From contig JAZSFO010000031.1 in assembly GCA_045532255.1 (NCBI GenBank), forward strand, positions 1 through 9,759: 9,759 bases of DNA, written 5' to 3'. The notes beneath the pieces were generated by a model. It had not been told where the DNA came from and did no database searches. It saw nothing but the letters and a program-made list of their open reading frames with translations. This document shows, one piece after another, positions 1 through 7,255 of this stretch (positions within the stretch are counted from its first letter, which is position 1; every line of letters starts with the position of its first letter). The stretch is from RGIG8748 sp045532255 (GTDB lineage: Bacteria > Bacillota > Clostridia > UMGS1810). Made by a program: the position numbers and the translations under genes.

Positions 1-3
1 AAG

Positions 4-62
4 ATTAGTTTGCCGATTTATAATATTTACATATATTATTAGGAACGAGAAAATCCAGTATT
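4..62. repeat. Left copy of a 59-bp imperfect direct repeat flanking the Bro-N gene
   Basis: This 59-bp stretch aligns without gaps to 1018-1076 with about 50 of 59 identical positions by eye; the first 15 bases (ATTAGTTTGCCGATT) are identical. Both copies keep a TTGCCG, an 18-base spacer and TA(T/C)TAT (here 10-15 and 34-39), which could be a weak sigma-A promoter. The present copy can also form a weak stem between 43-49 and 61-67 with two G-U pairs. In frame 1 it reads as a short open stretch ending in TAG at 40-42, so it may instead be the tail of a gene that starts outside the window. The repeat is directly visible; its role is unknown. Confidence 0.8.
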
Positions 63-133
63 TGTTCAACAGTCTTTAAAAAAATCGAATTATGTCGAAT
101 AATGCTGAAAAATATTTGACGGAGATTATGCAT

Positions 134-1000
134 ATGGATAACAAAATACAAATATTTGAAGATAAAAGAATAAGAACTGCATGGAATGAAGAAACAGAAG
201 AATGGTATTTTTCTGTTATTGATGTAGTTGGTGTATTGACAGAACAGCCTACACAACGTGGAGCAAGTAATTATTGGGCAAAGCTCAAAGAACGTCTTAA
301 AGCTGAAGGTGCAGATCAGTTGCTGACAAATTGTCAGCAACTGAAAATGAAATCGCCGAAGGATGGTAAATATTATAAAACAGACGTGGCTGACACCGAG
401 CAACTGCTCCGTATCATTCAGTCTATTCCCTCTCCAAAAGCAGAGCCATTTAAATTATGGTTGGCACAAGTGGGGAGAGAAAGAATTGAGGAAACTGTCG
501 ATCCTGAATTGACTATCAATAGAGCATTGGAGACATATCTTAAAAAGGGATACACAAGAGAATGGATAAATCAAAGGCTGCAAGCAATACAAGTACGCAA
601 GGAACTGACTGATGAGTGGGACAAGCGAGGAGTACAAAAGGGCATTGAATATGCTGTACTTACTGATGAGATTACAAAAGCTTGGTCTGGAATGACGACA
701 AGAAAATATAAAAACCTCAAAGGTCTGACCAAAGAAAATTTGCGTGACAATATGAGTACACTTGAGCTGGTATTAAATATGCTCGCAGAAGCAACCACTA
801 CAGAATTATCAAAAACAACCAATCCTCAAAATTTTGAAGAAAATATTAATATTGCTAAAAAAGGCGGAGGGATTGTCGGGGATACAAGAAAGGCTATCGA
901 AGAATCCTCCGGAAGACCTGTTATCACATCCAAAAATGCAACTGAACTAAATCAGGTAGTAGTTGATTTGATTGAGGGTATTACAGAAGATAAGGAATAA
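134..1000 (+). CDS. Bro-N domain protein (phage antirepressor / DinD-like)
   Basis: A 288-residue soluble protein. The N-terminal part (about residues 5-110) has the Bro-N pattern seen in phage antirepressors and baculovirus BRO proteins: an early W-Y-F-S-V-I-D-V-V segment, a conserved N-Y-W in the following helix, and the ending F-K-x-W-L-A-Q-V-G. The remaining part (about 120-265), with the E-W-I-N-Q-R-L-Q-A-I segment, resembles the C-terminal region of DinD-like proteins. Bro-N is a DNA-binding domain; the cellular role of chromosomal relatives is mostly unknown. I chose the ATG at 134 because GGAG at 121-124 lies nine bases upstream; the in-frame ATGs at 92 and 128 have no site or too short a gap. 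No phage genes are visible beside it, and it is AT-rich and bracketed by direct repeats, which suggests acquisition or duplication. No LexA-type GAAC-N4-GTTC box was seen upstream. Confidence 0.85.
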   Translation: MDNKIQIFEDKRIRTAWNEETEEWYFSVIDVVGVLTEQPTQRGASNYWAKLKERLKAEGADQLLTNCQQLKMKSPKDGKYYKTDVADTEQLLRIIQSIPSPKAEPFKLWLAQVGRERIEETVDPELTINRALETYLKKGYTREWINQRLQAIQVRKELTDEWDKRGVQKGIEYAVLTDEITKAWSGMTTRKYKNLKGLTKENLRDNMSTLELVLNMLAEATTTELSKTTNPQNFEENINIAKKGGGIVGDTRKAIEESSGRPVITSKNATELNQVVVDLIEGITEDKE

Positions 1001-1017
1001 ATTTTGAAATTTAATAA

Positions 1018-1076
1018 ATTAGTTTGCCGATTATAAATATTTACATATACTATCAGGAGCAGGAAAATTCAGTATT
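1018..1076. repeat. Right copy of the 59-bp imperfect direct repeat
   Basis: The partner of positions 4-62, starting 17 bases after the Bro-N stop codon. The differences are scattered substitutions, with no net insertion or deletion. This copy carries the promoter-like TTGCCG (1024-1029) and TACTAT (1048-1053). It overlaps a perfect 7-bp inverted repeat GCAGGAA/TTCCTGC at 1059-1065 and 1075-1081, which the left copy lacks in that exact position. Similarity to the left copy fades after about 1083. Two diverged copies around one gene fit an old duplication or cassette insertion. Confidence 0.8.
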
Positions 1077-1181
1077 CCTGCAGGTTCTAAAGAATTTTGT
1101 TCAAGGAAAAATCAGTGAAAAATTAATGGGAAAATAGTAGGTTCTATTATTCGCTGTTCACCTGACTTGACACGAACCTAA
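1018..1181 (+). other. Coding-like remnant without a start codon, possibly frameshifted
   Basis: The frame starting at 1018 is open for 39 codons to TAG at 1135-1137. It begins ISLPIINIYIYY and ends in KISEKLMGK, but has no plausible start codon or ribosome site. An overlapping frame open from 1119 to TAA at 1179-1181 ends in IIRCSPDLTRT. The two could be joined by one frameshift, giving the C-terminal end of a decayed gene. The corresponding frame in the left repeat copy reads KISLPIYNIYIYY and then stops. The family is not recognised. An AT-rich spacer can be open by chance, so confidence is low. Confidence 0.25.
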
Positions 1182-1267
1182 CATTGCTTATACAGCACAA
1201 TGAGAATTTGTGTCATATCGAGTTTTGGGTGGAACGAAAAATGCATTTATTTTTAAACAAAAACTTC

Positions 1268-1296
1268 TTGAAAAATGTTTAAAGATGTTGTATAAT
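1268..1296 (+). promoter_or_regulatory. Sigma-A promoter of the TAXI TRAP operon
   Basis: A -35 box TTGAAA (1268-1273) and a perfect -10 box TATAAT (1291-1296) are separated by 17 bases. Transcription would begin near 1303, giving a leader of about 40 bases before the binding-protein start at 1343. The next candidate start upstream, ATG at 1295, overlaps the -10 box and so cannot be the start. Confidence 0.85.
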
Positions 1297-1328
1297 GGTT
1301 TTGTGTAATAATATTTATATGTATAAAA

Positions 1329-1334
1329 AGGAGG
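1329..1334 (+). promoter_or_regulatory. Strong ribosome binding site fixing a GTG start
   Basis: A perfect AGGAGG sits eight bases before GTG at 1343. This spacing, together with the lipoprotein signal peptide that starts exactly there, decides for the GTG start over ATG at 1295. Confidence 0.9.
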
Positions 1335-1342
1335 CATTTTTT

Positions 1343-2299
1343 GTGAAAAAGTTTATAGCAATTATGATTACATTGGTGATGGTTGTTGCATTGGTTGCTT
1401 GCGGTGGCGCAGGAACTAAGATGACAATGGGCACAGGTGGTACAGCCGGTACATATTATGGTTATGGCGGTGTTTTAGGACAGTACATTAAAAATAACGC
1501 AGGAATTGATGTTACAGTTGTTTCCACCGATGGTTCAAAAGCAAATATTCAGGGTATTGCTGCCGGTGACTATCAGTTAGGCACAGTGCAGTCAGATGTT
1601 ATGTCATATGCATGGGCAGGTACTCGTTCTTTTGAGGGAGAAGGCAAAATTGATTCATTCCGTACGGTTGCTGGTCTTTATGCAGAAACAGTACAGCTTG
1701 TTACAATGGACCCTTCCATCAAATCTGTAAAGGATTTAAAAGGCAAATCAGTTTCAATTGGTGCTCCCGGTTCAGGTGTTTACTTTAATGCGATTGATGT
1801 GCTCACTGCAGCAGATCTTACAGAAACCGATATTAATGCACAGTACCAGTCATTTGCTGATAGCGCAGATGCTTTGAAAGACGGTAAAATTGATGCTGCA
1901 TTTATAGTTGCAGGTGCTCCTACACCCGCAATCACAGAACTTTGCACAACAAATGATGCATACTTAGTTCCTATTGACGGCGAAATTGCAGAAAAACTTA
2001 TGGCTTCATGTGACTTCTATTCAGCACTTACAATTCCTGCAGGTACATATAACGGCCAGGCAGATGATGTTACAACAGTAACAGTTAAGGCAACCTTGAT
2101 TGTTTCGGCGGATGCATCAGAAGATGATGTTTACAAATTAACCGCTGCAATCTTTGATAATATCGAAGCAATCTCTGCCGAAAATGCAAAAGGCACAGAA
2201 TTGAGCTTAGAAAATGCAACACAAGGACTTACAGTTCCATTCCATGCAGGTTCTGCTAAATACTTCAAAGAAAAAGGAATCGAAGTAGCAGCACAGTAA
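1343..2299 (+). CDS. TAXI family TRAP transporter solute-binding lipoprotein
   Basis: A 318-residue extracytoplasmic binding protein of a TAXI-type TRAP importer, which captures a small organic acid or amino-acid-like ligand and hands it to the membrane permease encoded next. It starts at GTG. Residues 1-20 are a lipoprotein signal: MKK, a hydrophobic core, and the lipobox L17-V18-A19-C20, so the mature protein should be lipid-anchored at Cys20. The segment M-G-T-G-G-T-A-G-T-Y-Y just after it is the TAXI family signature, followed by the usual two-lobe binding fold (for example the S-I-G-A-P-G-S-G segment near residues 134-141). Known TAXI proteins bind substrates such as 2-oxoglutarate or glutamate/glutamine, but the ligand here cannot be read from sequence. 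It is first in the operon, with its own strong promoter and ribosome site. Confidence 0.95.
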   Translation: MKKFIAIMITLVMVVALVACGGAGTKMTMGTGGTAGTYYGYGGVLGQYIKNNAGIDVTVVSTDGSKANIQGIAAGDYQLGTVQSDVMSYAWAGTRSFEGEGKIDSFRTVAGLYAETVQLVTMDPSIKSVKDLKGKSVSIGAPGSGVYFNAIDVLTAADLTETDINAQYQSFADSADALKDGKIDAAFIVAGAPTPAITELCTTNDAYLVPIDGEIAEKLMASCDFYSALTIPAGTYNGQADDVTTVTVKATLIVSADASEDDVYKLTAAIFDNIEAISAENAKGTELSLENATQGLTVPFHAGSAKYFKEKGIEVAAQ

Positions 2300-2311
2300 T
2301 TATGATTTTTT

Positions 2312-2341
2312 GGCTGCGGCGAGTTTCGCCGTGGCCTTTTT
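2312..2341 (+). terminator. Terminator-like hairpin between binding protein and permease genes
   Basis: An 11-bp stem (2312-2322 with 2326-2336, two G-U pairs) with a three-base loop is followed at once by TTTTT (2337-2341). It lies 12 bases after the binding-protein stop and 30 bases before the permease start. I see no separate promoter for the permease, so this is best read as a leaky terminator or 3'-end stabiliser that gives more binding protein than permease. Confidence 0.8.
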
Positions 2342-2371
2342 GTAATATAACCGGAGGAGAGAAATTTTAAG

Positions 2372-4306
2372 ATGTTATTCAAAAAGAAAACACAAGAACC
2401 CCAGGAGACAATGGATCTGGATGCCGTTATGAAGAAGTTTGACAGAGAATCGAACACAAGGGTATGGGAAGGTGTGCCGAAGATATTAGTTACATCTGTA
2501 CTTGCTTTGTTTTCTTTGTTTTGCCTTTATGTAACATTGTTTGCCAGTTGGCTCGAGGAACTTCGTCTCACGACTTTTGTGGCATCTATCATATTTATAG
2601 GGTACCTTATGTACCCCGTAAAAAAAGGCAAACAACGCACAAACTATATGCCATGGTACGATTTTATTATTATGATTATGGGCACGGGAGCATTTCTTTA
2701 TTATGCTTTTAATGCCAAAACAATCATCCAACAAGGAAGTAATTTTGAATTGTACCAGATTATGATAGGTGTTGTGGGCGTTTTGGCTTTAATTGAGCTT
2801 TGTCGTCGAAGTGTTGGTCTGCCAATTATTATTGTGGCAGGATGCTTTGTGGCGTACGCTCTGATATGGGGTCTTTCAAACCCCACCTTTACAGGCAAAC
2901 TAAATTATATCATCCGCTATCTTTTCTACGGAAAAGAAGGTGTACTTTCAACACCCGTTAATGTGTGCTCAAAGTTTATTGTGGTGTTTATCATCTTTGG
3001 TGCATTTTTGGAACGAACCGGAATCGCGGAATTTTTTATTAAAATAGCAAATGCCGTAGTAGGTAGATTTTCGGGTGGCCCTGCTAAAGTTGCGGTTGTA
3101 GCAAGTGCATTAGAGGGAATGGTATCAGGCTCATCTGTTGCAAACACCGTTGGTTCAGGATCGGTAACAATCCCTTTGATGAAAAAAACGGGCTACAAAC
3201 CGGAATTTGCAGCAGCGGCGGAAGCGTCTGCCTCAACGGGTGGGCAGATTATGCCTCCAATTATGGGCGCGGCAGCATTTTTGATGGCTGACTATGTAGG
3301 TATGCCATACAGCAAGATCGTAGTATTGGCTATACTTCCTGCGATCCTTTACTTTGCAGGTATATTTATAGCTGTTCACTTAGAGGCAAAAAGAGAAGGT
3401 TTGCGCGGATTGACAAAAGAAGAATTACCAAAGTTTCTTCCTTTGTTAAAAAAAGTGTATTTGCTTCTGCCTTTGTTGATTTTGATTTATCTTGTGGGCA
3501 CAAGTAAGCGTTCTATTCAGTATGCGGCGGCAATCGCGATTGTTGTGGCCATTGCTGTGAGCCTTTTCAACAAAGGTAATCGCATTACACCAAAGCGCAT
3601 CTGGGAGGCACTTGCTGCTGGCGGACAGGGTATGATTACTGTTGCGGCGGCATGTGGTGTTGCAGGAGTCATTGCAGGAACTATCACTATGACAGGTCTT
3701 GCAAATATAATGATCAACGGCATTGTCGCATTAGCAGGCGATCAGATAATCATAGCACTTTTTCTTACAATGCTTTGTTGTATCGTTTTGGGTATGGGCG
3801 TTCCCACTACTGCAAACTATTGTATTATGGCGGCAACCTGTGCACCTATTCTTATCAGAATGGGCGTGCCGATTGTTGCAGCACATTTCTTTGTGTTCTA
3901 TTTCGGTATCGTGGCAGATTTAACGCCACCCGTAGCGTTAGCGGCATACGCAGGAGCTGCCATCGCTCAGGCAAACCCGATGAAAACTGCAATTACTGCA
4001 ACTAAACTTGCAATCGGTGCATTCATTGTACCTTATGTGTTTGCATTAAATCCTGCTATGCTTTTCATTGATACAACACCTCTTGAAATCATACTGATTT
4101 GTGTTACATCGTTAGTCGGTATATTTGCAGTGGCATCGGCATTAGAGGGATTCTTAATTCACAGGATGACTTGGTATGAACGACTTATTGCAGTTGTGGG
4201 CGGATTGCTCTTAATCTACCCAGGAGCTACAACTGACATCATTGGTATAGGATTTGTGGCAGTTACAGTTGCTGTCCAGATATTGACGAAAAAGAAAATG
4301 GTTTAA
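2372..4306 (+). CDS. TRAP transporter fused permease (4TM + 12TM, DctQM type)
   Basis: A 644-residue polytopic inner-membrane protein, the permease partner of the TAXI lipoprotein. It combines the small DctQ-like part (about residues 35-150, with hydrophobic segments near 36-58, 67-83, 95-113 and 127-147) with the large DctM-like transport part (about 150-640). DctM hallmarks are visible: G-S-G-S-V-T-I-P-L at 261-269, Q-I-M-P-P-I-M-G from 292, the repeated counterpart G-M-G-V-P-T-T from 474, and D-L-T-P-P-V-A-L from 516. TRAP systems are secondary transporters driven by an ion gradient, usually sodium. The length is normal for fused TAXI permeases. The start ATG follows GGAGGAG at 2353-2359. 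The reading frame is intact throughout. No third transport gene is expected, since the small subunit is fused. Confidence 0.95.
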   Translation: MLFKKKTQEPQETMDLDAVMKKFDRESNTRVWEGVPKILVTSVLALFSLFCLYVTLFASWLEELRLTTFVASIIFIGYLMYPVKKGKQRTNYMPWYDFIIMIMGTGAFLYYAFNAKTIIQQGSNFELYQIMIGVVGVLALIELCRRSVGLPIIIVAGCFVAYALIWGLSNPTFTGKLNYIIRYLFYGKEGVLSTPVNVCSKFIVVFIIFGAFLERTGIAEFFIKIANAVVGRFSGGPAKVAVVASALEGMVSGSSVANTVGSGSVTIPLMKKTGYKPEFAAAAEASASTGGQIMPPIMGAAAFLMADYVGMPYSKIVVLAILPAILYFAGIFIAVHLEAKREGLRGLTKEELPKFLPLLKKVYLLLPLLILIYLVGTSKRSIQYAAAIAIVVAIAVSLFNKGNRITPKRIWEALAAGGQGMITVAAACGVAGVIAGTITMTGLANIMINGIVALAGDQIIIALFLTMLCCIVLGMGVPTTANYCIMAATCAPILIRMGVPIVAAHFFVFYFGIVADLTPPVALAAYAGAAIAQANPMKTAITATKLAIGAFIVPYVFALNPAMLFIDTTPLEIILICVTSLVGIFAVASALEGFLIHRMTWYERLIAVVGGLLLIYPGATTDIIGIGFVAVTVAVQILTKKKMV

Positions 4307-4334
4307 CACAAAAAGGATAATTATTCATTTGTGT
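4306..4334 (+). other. Hairpin at the permease stop codon
   Basis: ACACAAA (4306-4312) pairs perfectly with TTTGTGT (4328-4334), and inner bases 4315-4318 can pair with 4323-4326. The stem begins on the last base of the permease TAA stop. It may protect the transcript 3' end; a T-run follows only after a further 11 bases (4346-4352), so it is not a simple intrinsic terminator. Confidence 0.5.
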
Positions 4335-4361
4335 CATAGTCGGGCTTTTTTTGACTGACCT

Positions 4362-4398
4362 AAAATCCCTGTTCGATGCTGTGTTGAACAGGGATTTT
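4362..4398. terminator. Perfect 13-bp stem, bidirectional terminator after the TRAP operon
   Basis: AAAATCCCTGTTC (4362-4374) and GAACAGGGATTTT (4386-4398) are exact reverse complements with an 11-base loop. The A-run before and T-run after the GC-rich stem allow termination in either direction. It should end TRAP transcription. The T-run is only four bases, so efficiency is uncertain. Confidence 0.75.
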
Positions 4399-4430
4399 GT
4401 AGATAGGTTTGTGAGATTTCATCAATGGCA

Positions 4431-4460
4431 TGTGGAACAATCCGCGATTGTCTATCCACA
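4431..4460. repeat. Bulged 12-bp inverted repeat in the polA leader region
   Basis: TGTGGA-ACAATC (4431-4442) pairs with GATTGT (4446-4451) and TCCACA (4455-4460); the loop is CGC and a three-base bulge CTA interrupts one arm. The gene-free stretch 4307-4609 also includes the terminator before this hairpin and the hairpin array after it; I see no convincing gene in it. Confidence 0.65.
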
Positions 4461-4495
4461 AAATAAGCGGCATCTAAACCGTCTATCCCGCCTAT

Positions 4496-4581
4496 GCGGT
4501 TGATACTCAGCCGCAGCGATATAAATCTCTTGCGGGATTTTCGATATGTTCCGTTGGAACTCGATATGTCGCTGACGCGAC
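4496..4581. repeat. Tandem small-hairpin array before polA
   Basis: Four short stems follow one another. They are GCGGTTG/CAGCCGC (4496-4502, 4508-4514), AAATCTC/GGGATTT (4523-4529, 4534-4540), GTTCC/GGAAC (4548-4552, 4556-4560) and GTCGC/GCGAC (4568-4572, 4577-4581). The last three are each preceded by GATAT, and TCGATATGT recurs exactly at 4541 and 4561, a 20-base period. The stems differ in sequence but keep pairing, which points to selection on structure or to a repeat family built from a spacer plus variable hairpin. It ends 28 bases before the polA start. No convincing polA promoter was found in or around it; TTGATA (4500-4505) with ATAAAT (4521-4526) is spaced only 15 bases. Confidence 0.7.
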
Positions 4582-4609
4582 AAGAATAACGAAAGGAAGA
4601 AACCCAATC

Positions 4610-7246
4610 ATGAAAAAATTGCTCATAATAGACGGCAACAGCATAATAAACAGAGCATTCTACGGAATAAAGCTCCTTACTGCAAAAAACGGAATGTATA
4701 CCAATGGTATATACGGCTTTCTTACGATATTTTTTAAACATATGGAGGAGCTTTGCCCCGACTATGTTGCGGTTGCCTTTGACCTGAGGGCTCCCACATT
4801 CCGCCACGAGATGTATTCTCTCTACAAGGCACAGCGCAAGGGAATGCCTCCCGAGCTTGCCATGCAGATGCCTGTTATGAAAGAAATTCTCCGTGCAATG
4901 AACATCACCGTTCTGGAAAAGGAAGGCTATGAGGCAGACGATATAATAGGTACCGTAAGCCGTATATGCAGACAAAATGAAACCGAGTGCTATATATTGA
5001 CAGGCGACAGAGATGACCTTCAGCTTGCTACCGATACCACAAAAATCCTGCTCACCGTAACCAAGGGAGGTGTAACCGCAACCGAGGAGACAGATGCGGA
5101 CGACTTTGAGGATAAGTATGGTATTACCCCTGAGCAGTTTGTGGATGTAAAGGCACTTATGGGAGACAGCTCGGACAATGTTCCGGGTGTCAAGGGAATA
5201 GGAGAGAAAACCGCCTTTCAGTATATTCAGAAATTCGGCTCGATAGAGAGCCTTTATGAAAATCTTGATGACAGTATCATAAAGCCCTCCGCCCGCGTGA
5301 AGCTTACCGAGGGCAGAGACATGGCAACCTTAAGCAAAAAGCTCTGTACAATATACACAAATGTTCCGCTTGATTTTGCTCTTTCGGATGCAACCATAAA
5401 GGAAGCGGACGAGGACAGATTGAGAGAGCTTTATACCAATCTCGAATTTTCTGTGTTTCTCAAAAAGCTCGGGGATGGAAAAAGCGCAAAGGAATTTAGT
5501 TTCCTTCCTGCCGTTATAATGGACTCTGCCATGTCATGCGCAGACATGCTTTCTCTTTGCGGAGATAGGCTTGTATACAGGCTCTTTACAACCGATGGAG
5601 AGCTTTCGGCCTTTTGCTTTATCTCAGGCGGCAAGGTGTACTATGCAGAGGATACGGGCGATGCAATTGCATCGGTGCTCAAACCTATCCTGGAAGCCCC
5701 CTCAGTACTTAAGGTTTCGGCAGATGTCAAGGGCGACATGGCAATAATGTCATGGTACGGGGCAGAGTACAGCGACAGCTACTTTGATATATCGGTAGGT
5801 GCATATATACTAAATCCCCAGAGAAGTGCATATGATATCAGTGTGATAGCGATGGAGCACCTTTCCATGAATATTCCAGACGATAAGGAAGTTTTCGGAA
5901 CAGGCAAAAAGCAGAGAAACATAACCGACCTTTCGGAAGAGGAGCTTACAAATTATGTTTCCCGCACGCTTACTGCAGTAGATGCACTTTTTGAATATGA
6001 ACAAAACGAAATCAAGGGAAGCGGTATGGAAAAGCTTCTTTATGATATAGAGCTTCCGCTTATACGCGTGCTCGCTTCTATGGAAAAGGAAGGCTTCCTT
6101 GTTGATAAGGAAAGGCTTACCGAGTTCAGCATCTCTCTCAAGGCTGACCTTGAAGGTCTGGAAAAGGAGATATATTCTCTCGCAGGAGAGGAATTTAACA
6201 TAAATTCACCAAAACAGCTTGGCATAATACTCTTTGAAAAGCTGGGACTAAAATCGGGTAAGAAAACAAAAACAGGCTATTCAACGGGTGCCGAGGTTTT
6301 GGAAAAGCTCTCGGAGGATAATATAATAGTAAAGAAAATTCTCGAATACCGTCAGCTTGCAAAATTGTCCTCAACTTATGGCGATGGACTTCTCTCTGTT
6401 ATAGATTCTCAAACGGGCAGAATATATTCGAGATTTAACCAGACCGTAACCGTTACGGGCAGAATAAGCTCAACAGAGCCAAATCTTCAGAATATCCCCG
6501 TCCGCACAGAGCTTGGCAGAGAAATCCGCAAGATGTTTGTTGCAAAGGACGGCTGTGTTCTTATTGATGCGGACTATTCGCAGATAGAGCTAAGGGTTCT
6601 CGCACACATTTCGGGCGACGAGGCACTGTGCTCAGCTTTTGAAAAAGGCGAGGATGTACACACCCTTACCGCATCAGGCGTATTCGGTGTGGATATGGCA
6701 AATGTAACACCCATTATGCGAAACCATGCCAAGACCGTCAATTTTGGCATAGTTTACGGAATGAGCGAGTTTTCTCTTTCCAAGGACCTTGGCATAAGTG
6801 TCAAGGAAGCAAGGGAATATATAGACAATTATTTTGACAAGTACAAGGGCGTAAAAAGGTACATGGATACCATAATCGATTTGTCCCACGAAAAGGGATA
6901 TGTCGAAACAATGTTTGGCAGACGCCGTACAATACCCGAGCTTGGCTCGTCAAACTTCATGGTTCGTCAGGCAGGAGAGCGAATGGCACGGAATACCCCC
7001 ATACAGGGAAGTGCCGCAGATATAATTAAGATTGCAATGGTAAATGTCCAGAGAAAGCTCAGGGAAGAAAACTTAAAATCAAGACTTATTCTGCAGGTGC
7101 ACGATGAACTGATTATAGAAGCATATATTGACGAAGCTGATAAGGTATCGGAGATACTTACCTCGTCTATGGAGAGTGCGGCAAAGCTCCGTGTACCGCT
7201 TGTGGCGGAGGCAAACCGTGGCAAAAGCTGGTATGATGCAAAGTAG
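4610..7246 (+). CDS. polA: DNA polymerase I
   Basis: An 878-residue family A DNA polymerase acting in Okazaki fragment maturation and repair synthesis. The 5' nuclease domain (about 1-290) has D8 in I-I-D-G-N-S, E-A-D-D at 108-111, G-D-R-D-D at 132-136 and the G-D-S-S-D-N-V-P-G-V-K-G helix-hairpin segment. The middle domain (about 300-465) has the 3'-5' exonuclease fold, but the D-x-E motif expected near D-R-L-V-Y-R-L-F is absent, so proofreading is probably lost, as in Bacillus and Thermus enzymes. The polymerase domain has T-G-R-I-S-S and N-L-Q-N-I-P, motif A D-Y-S-Q-I-E-L-R with D655, motif B R-N-H-A-K-T-V-N-F-G-I-V-Y-G, and motif C H831-D832-E833. The start follows AGGAAG at 4594-4599. 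Its codon use looks richer in G/C than the genes to its left. It leads a tight operon. Confidence 0.97.
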   Translation: MKKLLIIDGNSIINRAFYGIKLLTAKNGMYTNGIYGFLTIFFKHMEELCPDYVAVAFDLRAPTFRHEMYSLYKAQRKGMPPELAMQMPVMKEILRAMNITVLEKEGYEADDIIGTVSRICRQNETECYILTGDRDDLQLATDTTKILLTVTKGGVTATEETDADDFEDKYGITPEQFVDVKALMGDSSDNVPGVKGIGEKTAFQYIQKFGSIESLYENLDDSIIKPSARVKLTEGRDMATLSKKLCTIYTNVPLDFALSDATIKEADEDRLRELYTNLEFSVFLKKLGDGKSAKEFSFLPAVIMDSAMSCADMLSLCGDRLVYRLFTTDGELSAFCFISGGKVYYAEDTGDAIASVLKPILEAPSVLKVSADVKGDMAIMSWYGAEYSDSYFDISVGAYILNPQRSAYDISVIAMEHLSMNIPDDKEVFGTGKKQRNITDLSEEELTNYVSRTLTAVDALFEYEQNEIKGSGMEKLLYDIELPLIRVLASMEKEGFLVDKERLTEFSISLKADLEGLEKEIYSLAGEEFNINSPKQLGIILFEKLGLKSGKKTKTGYSTGAEVLEKLSEDNIIVKKILEYRQLAKLSSTYGDGLLSVIDSQTGRIYSRFNQTVTVTGRISSTEPNLQNIPVRTELGREIRKMFVAKDGCVLIDADYSQIELRVLAHISGDEALCSAFEKGEDVHTLTASGVFGVDMANVTPIMRNHAKTVNFGIVYGMSEFSLSKDLGISVKEAREYIDNYFDKYKGVKRYMDTIIDLSHEKGYVETMFGRRRTIPELGSSNFMVRQAGERMARNTPIQGSAADIIKIAMVNVQRKLREENLKSRLILQVHDELIIEAYIDEADKVSEILTSSMESAAKLRVPLVAEANRGKSWYDAK

Positions 7247-7255
7247 GTGTTGTAT

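Noticed and set aside
43..67. LexA-type box upstream of the Bro-N gene (GAAC...GTTC)
   Set aside because: The half sites are 17 bases apart rather than four, so this does not match a Gram-positive LexA operator.
4..1076. Attachment sites (attL/attR) of an integrated element
   Set aside because: The copies differ at about nine positions, there is no integrase or tRNA gene, and only one gene lies between them; an att interpretation is not supported.
1295..1342. Upstream in-frame ATG start for the TAXI binding protein
   Set aside because: The ATG overlaps the -10 box TATAAT and would put residues before a clean lipoprotein signal; GTG at 1343 has a perfect ribosome site.
4334..4975. A 213-codon open frame on the minus strand covering the polA leader and the start of polA
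   Set aside because: It overlaps the well-supported polA 5' nuclease domain antisense, shows no domain that I recognise, and no ribosome site or promoter was identified for it. The open frame in the spacer part is probably a by-product of the repeat-rich sequence.
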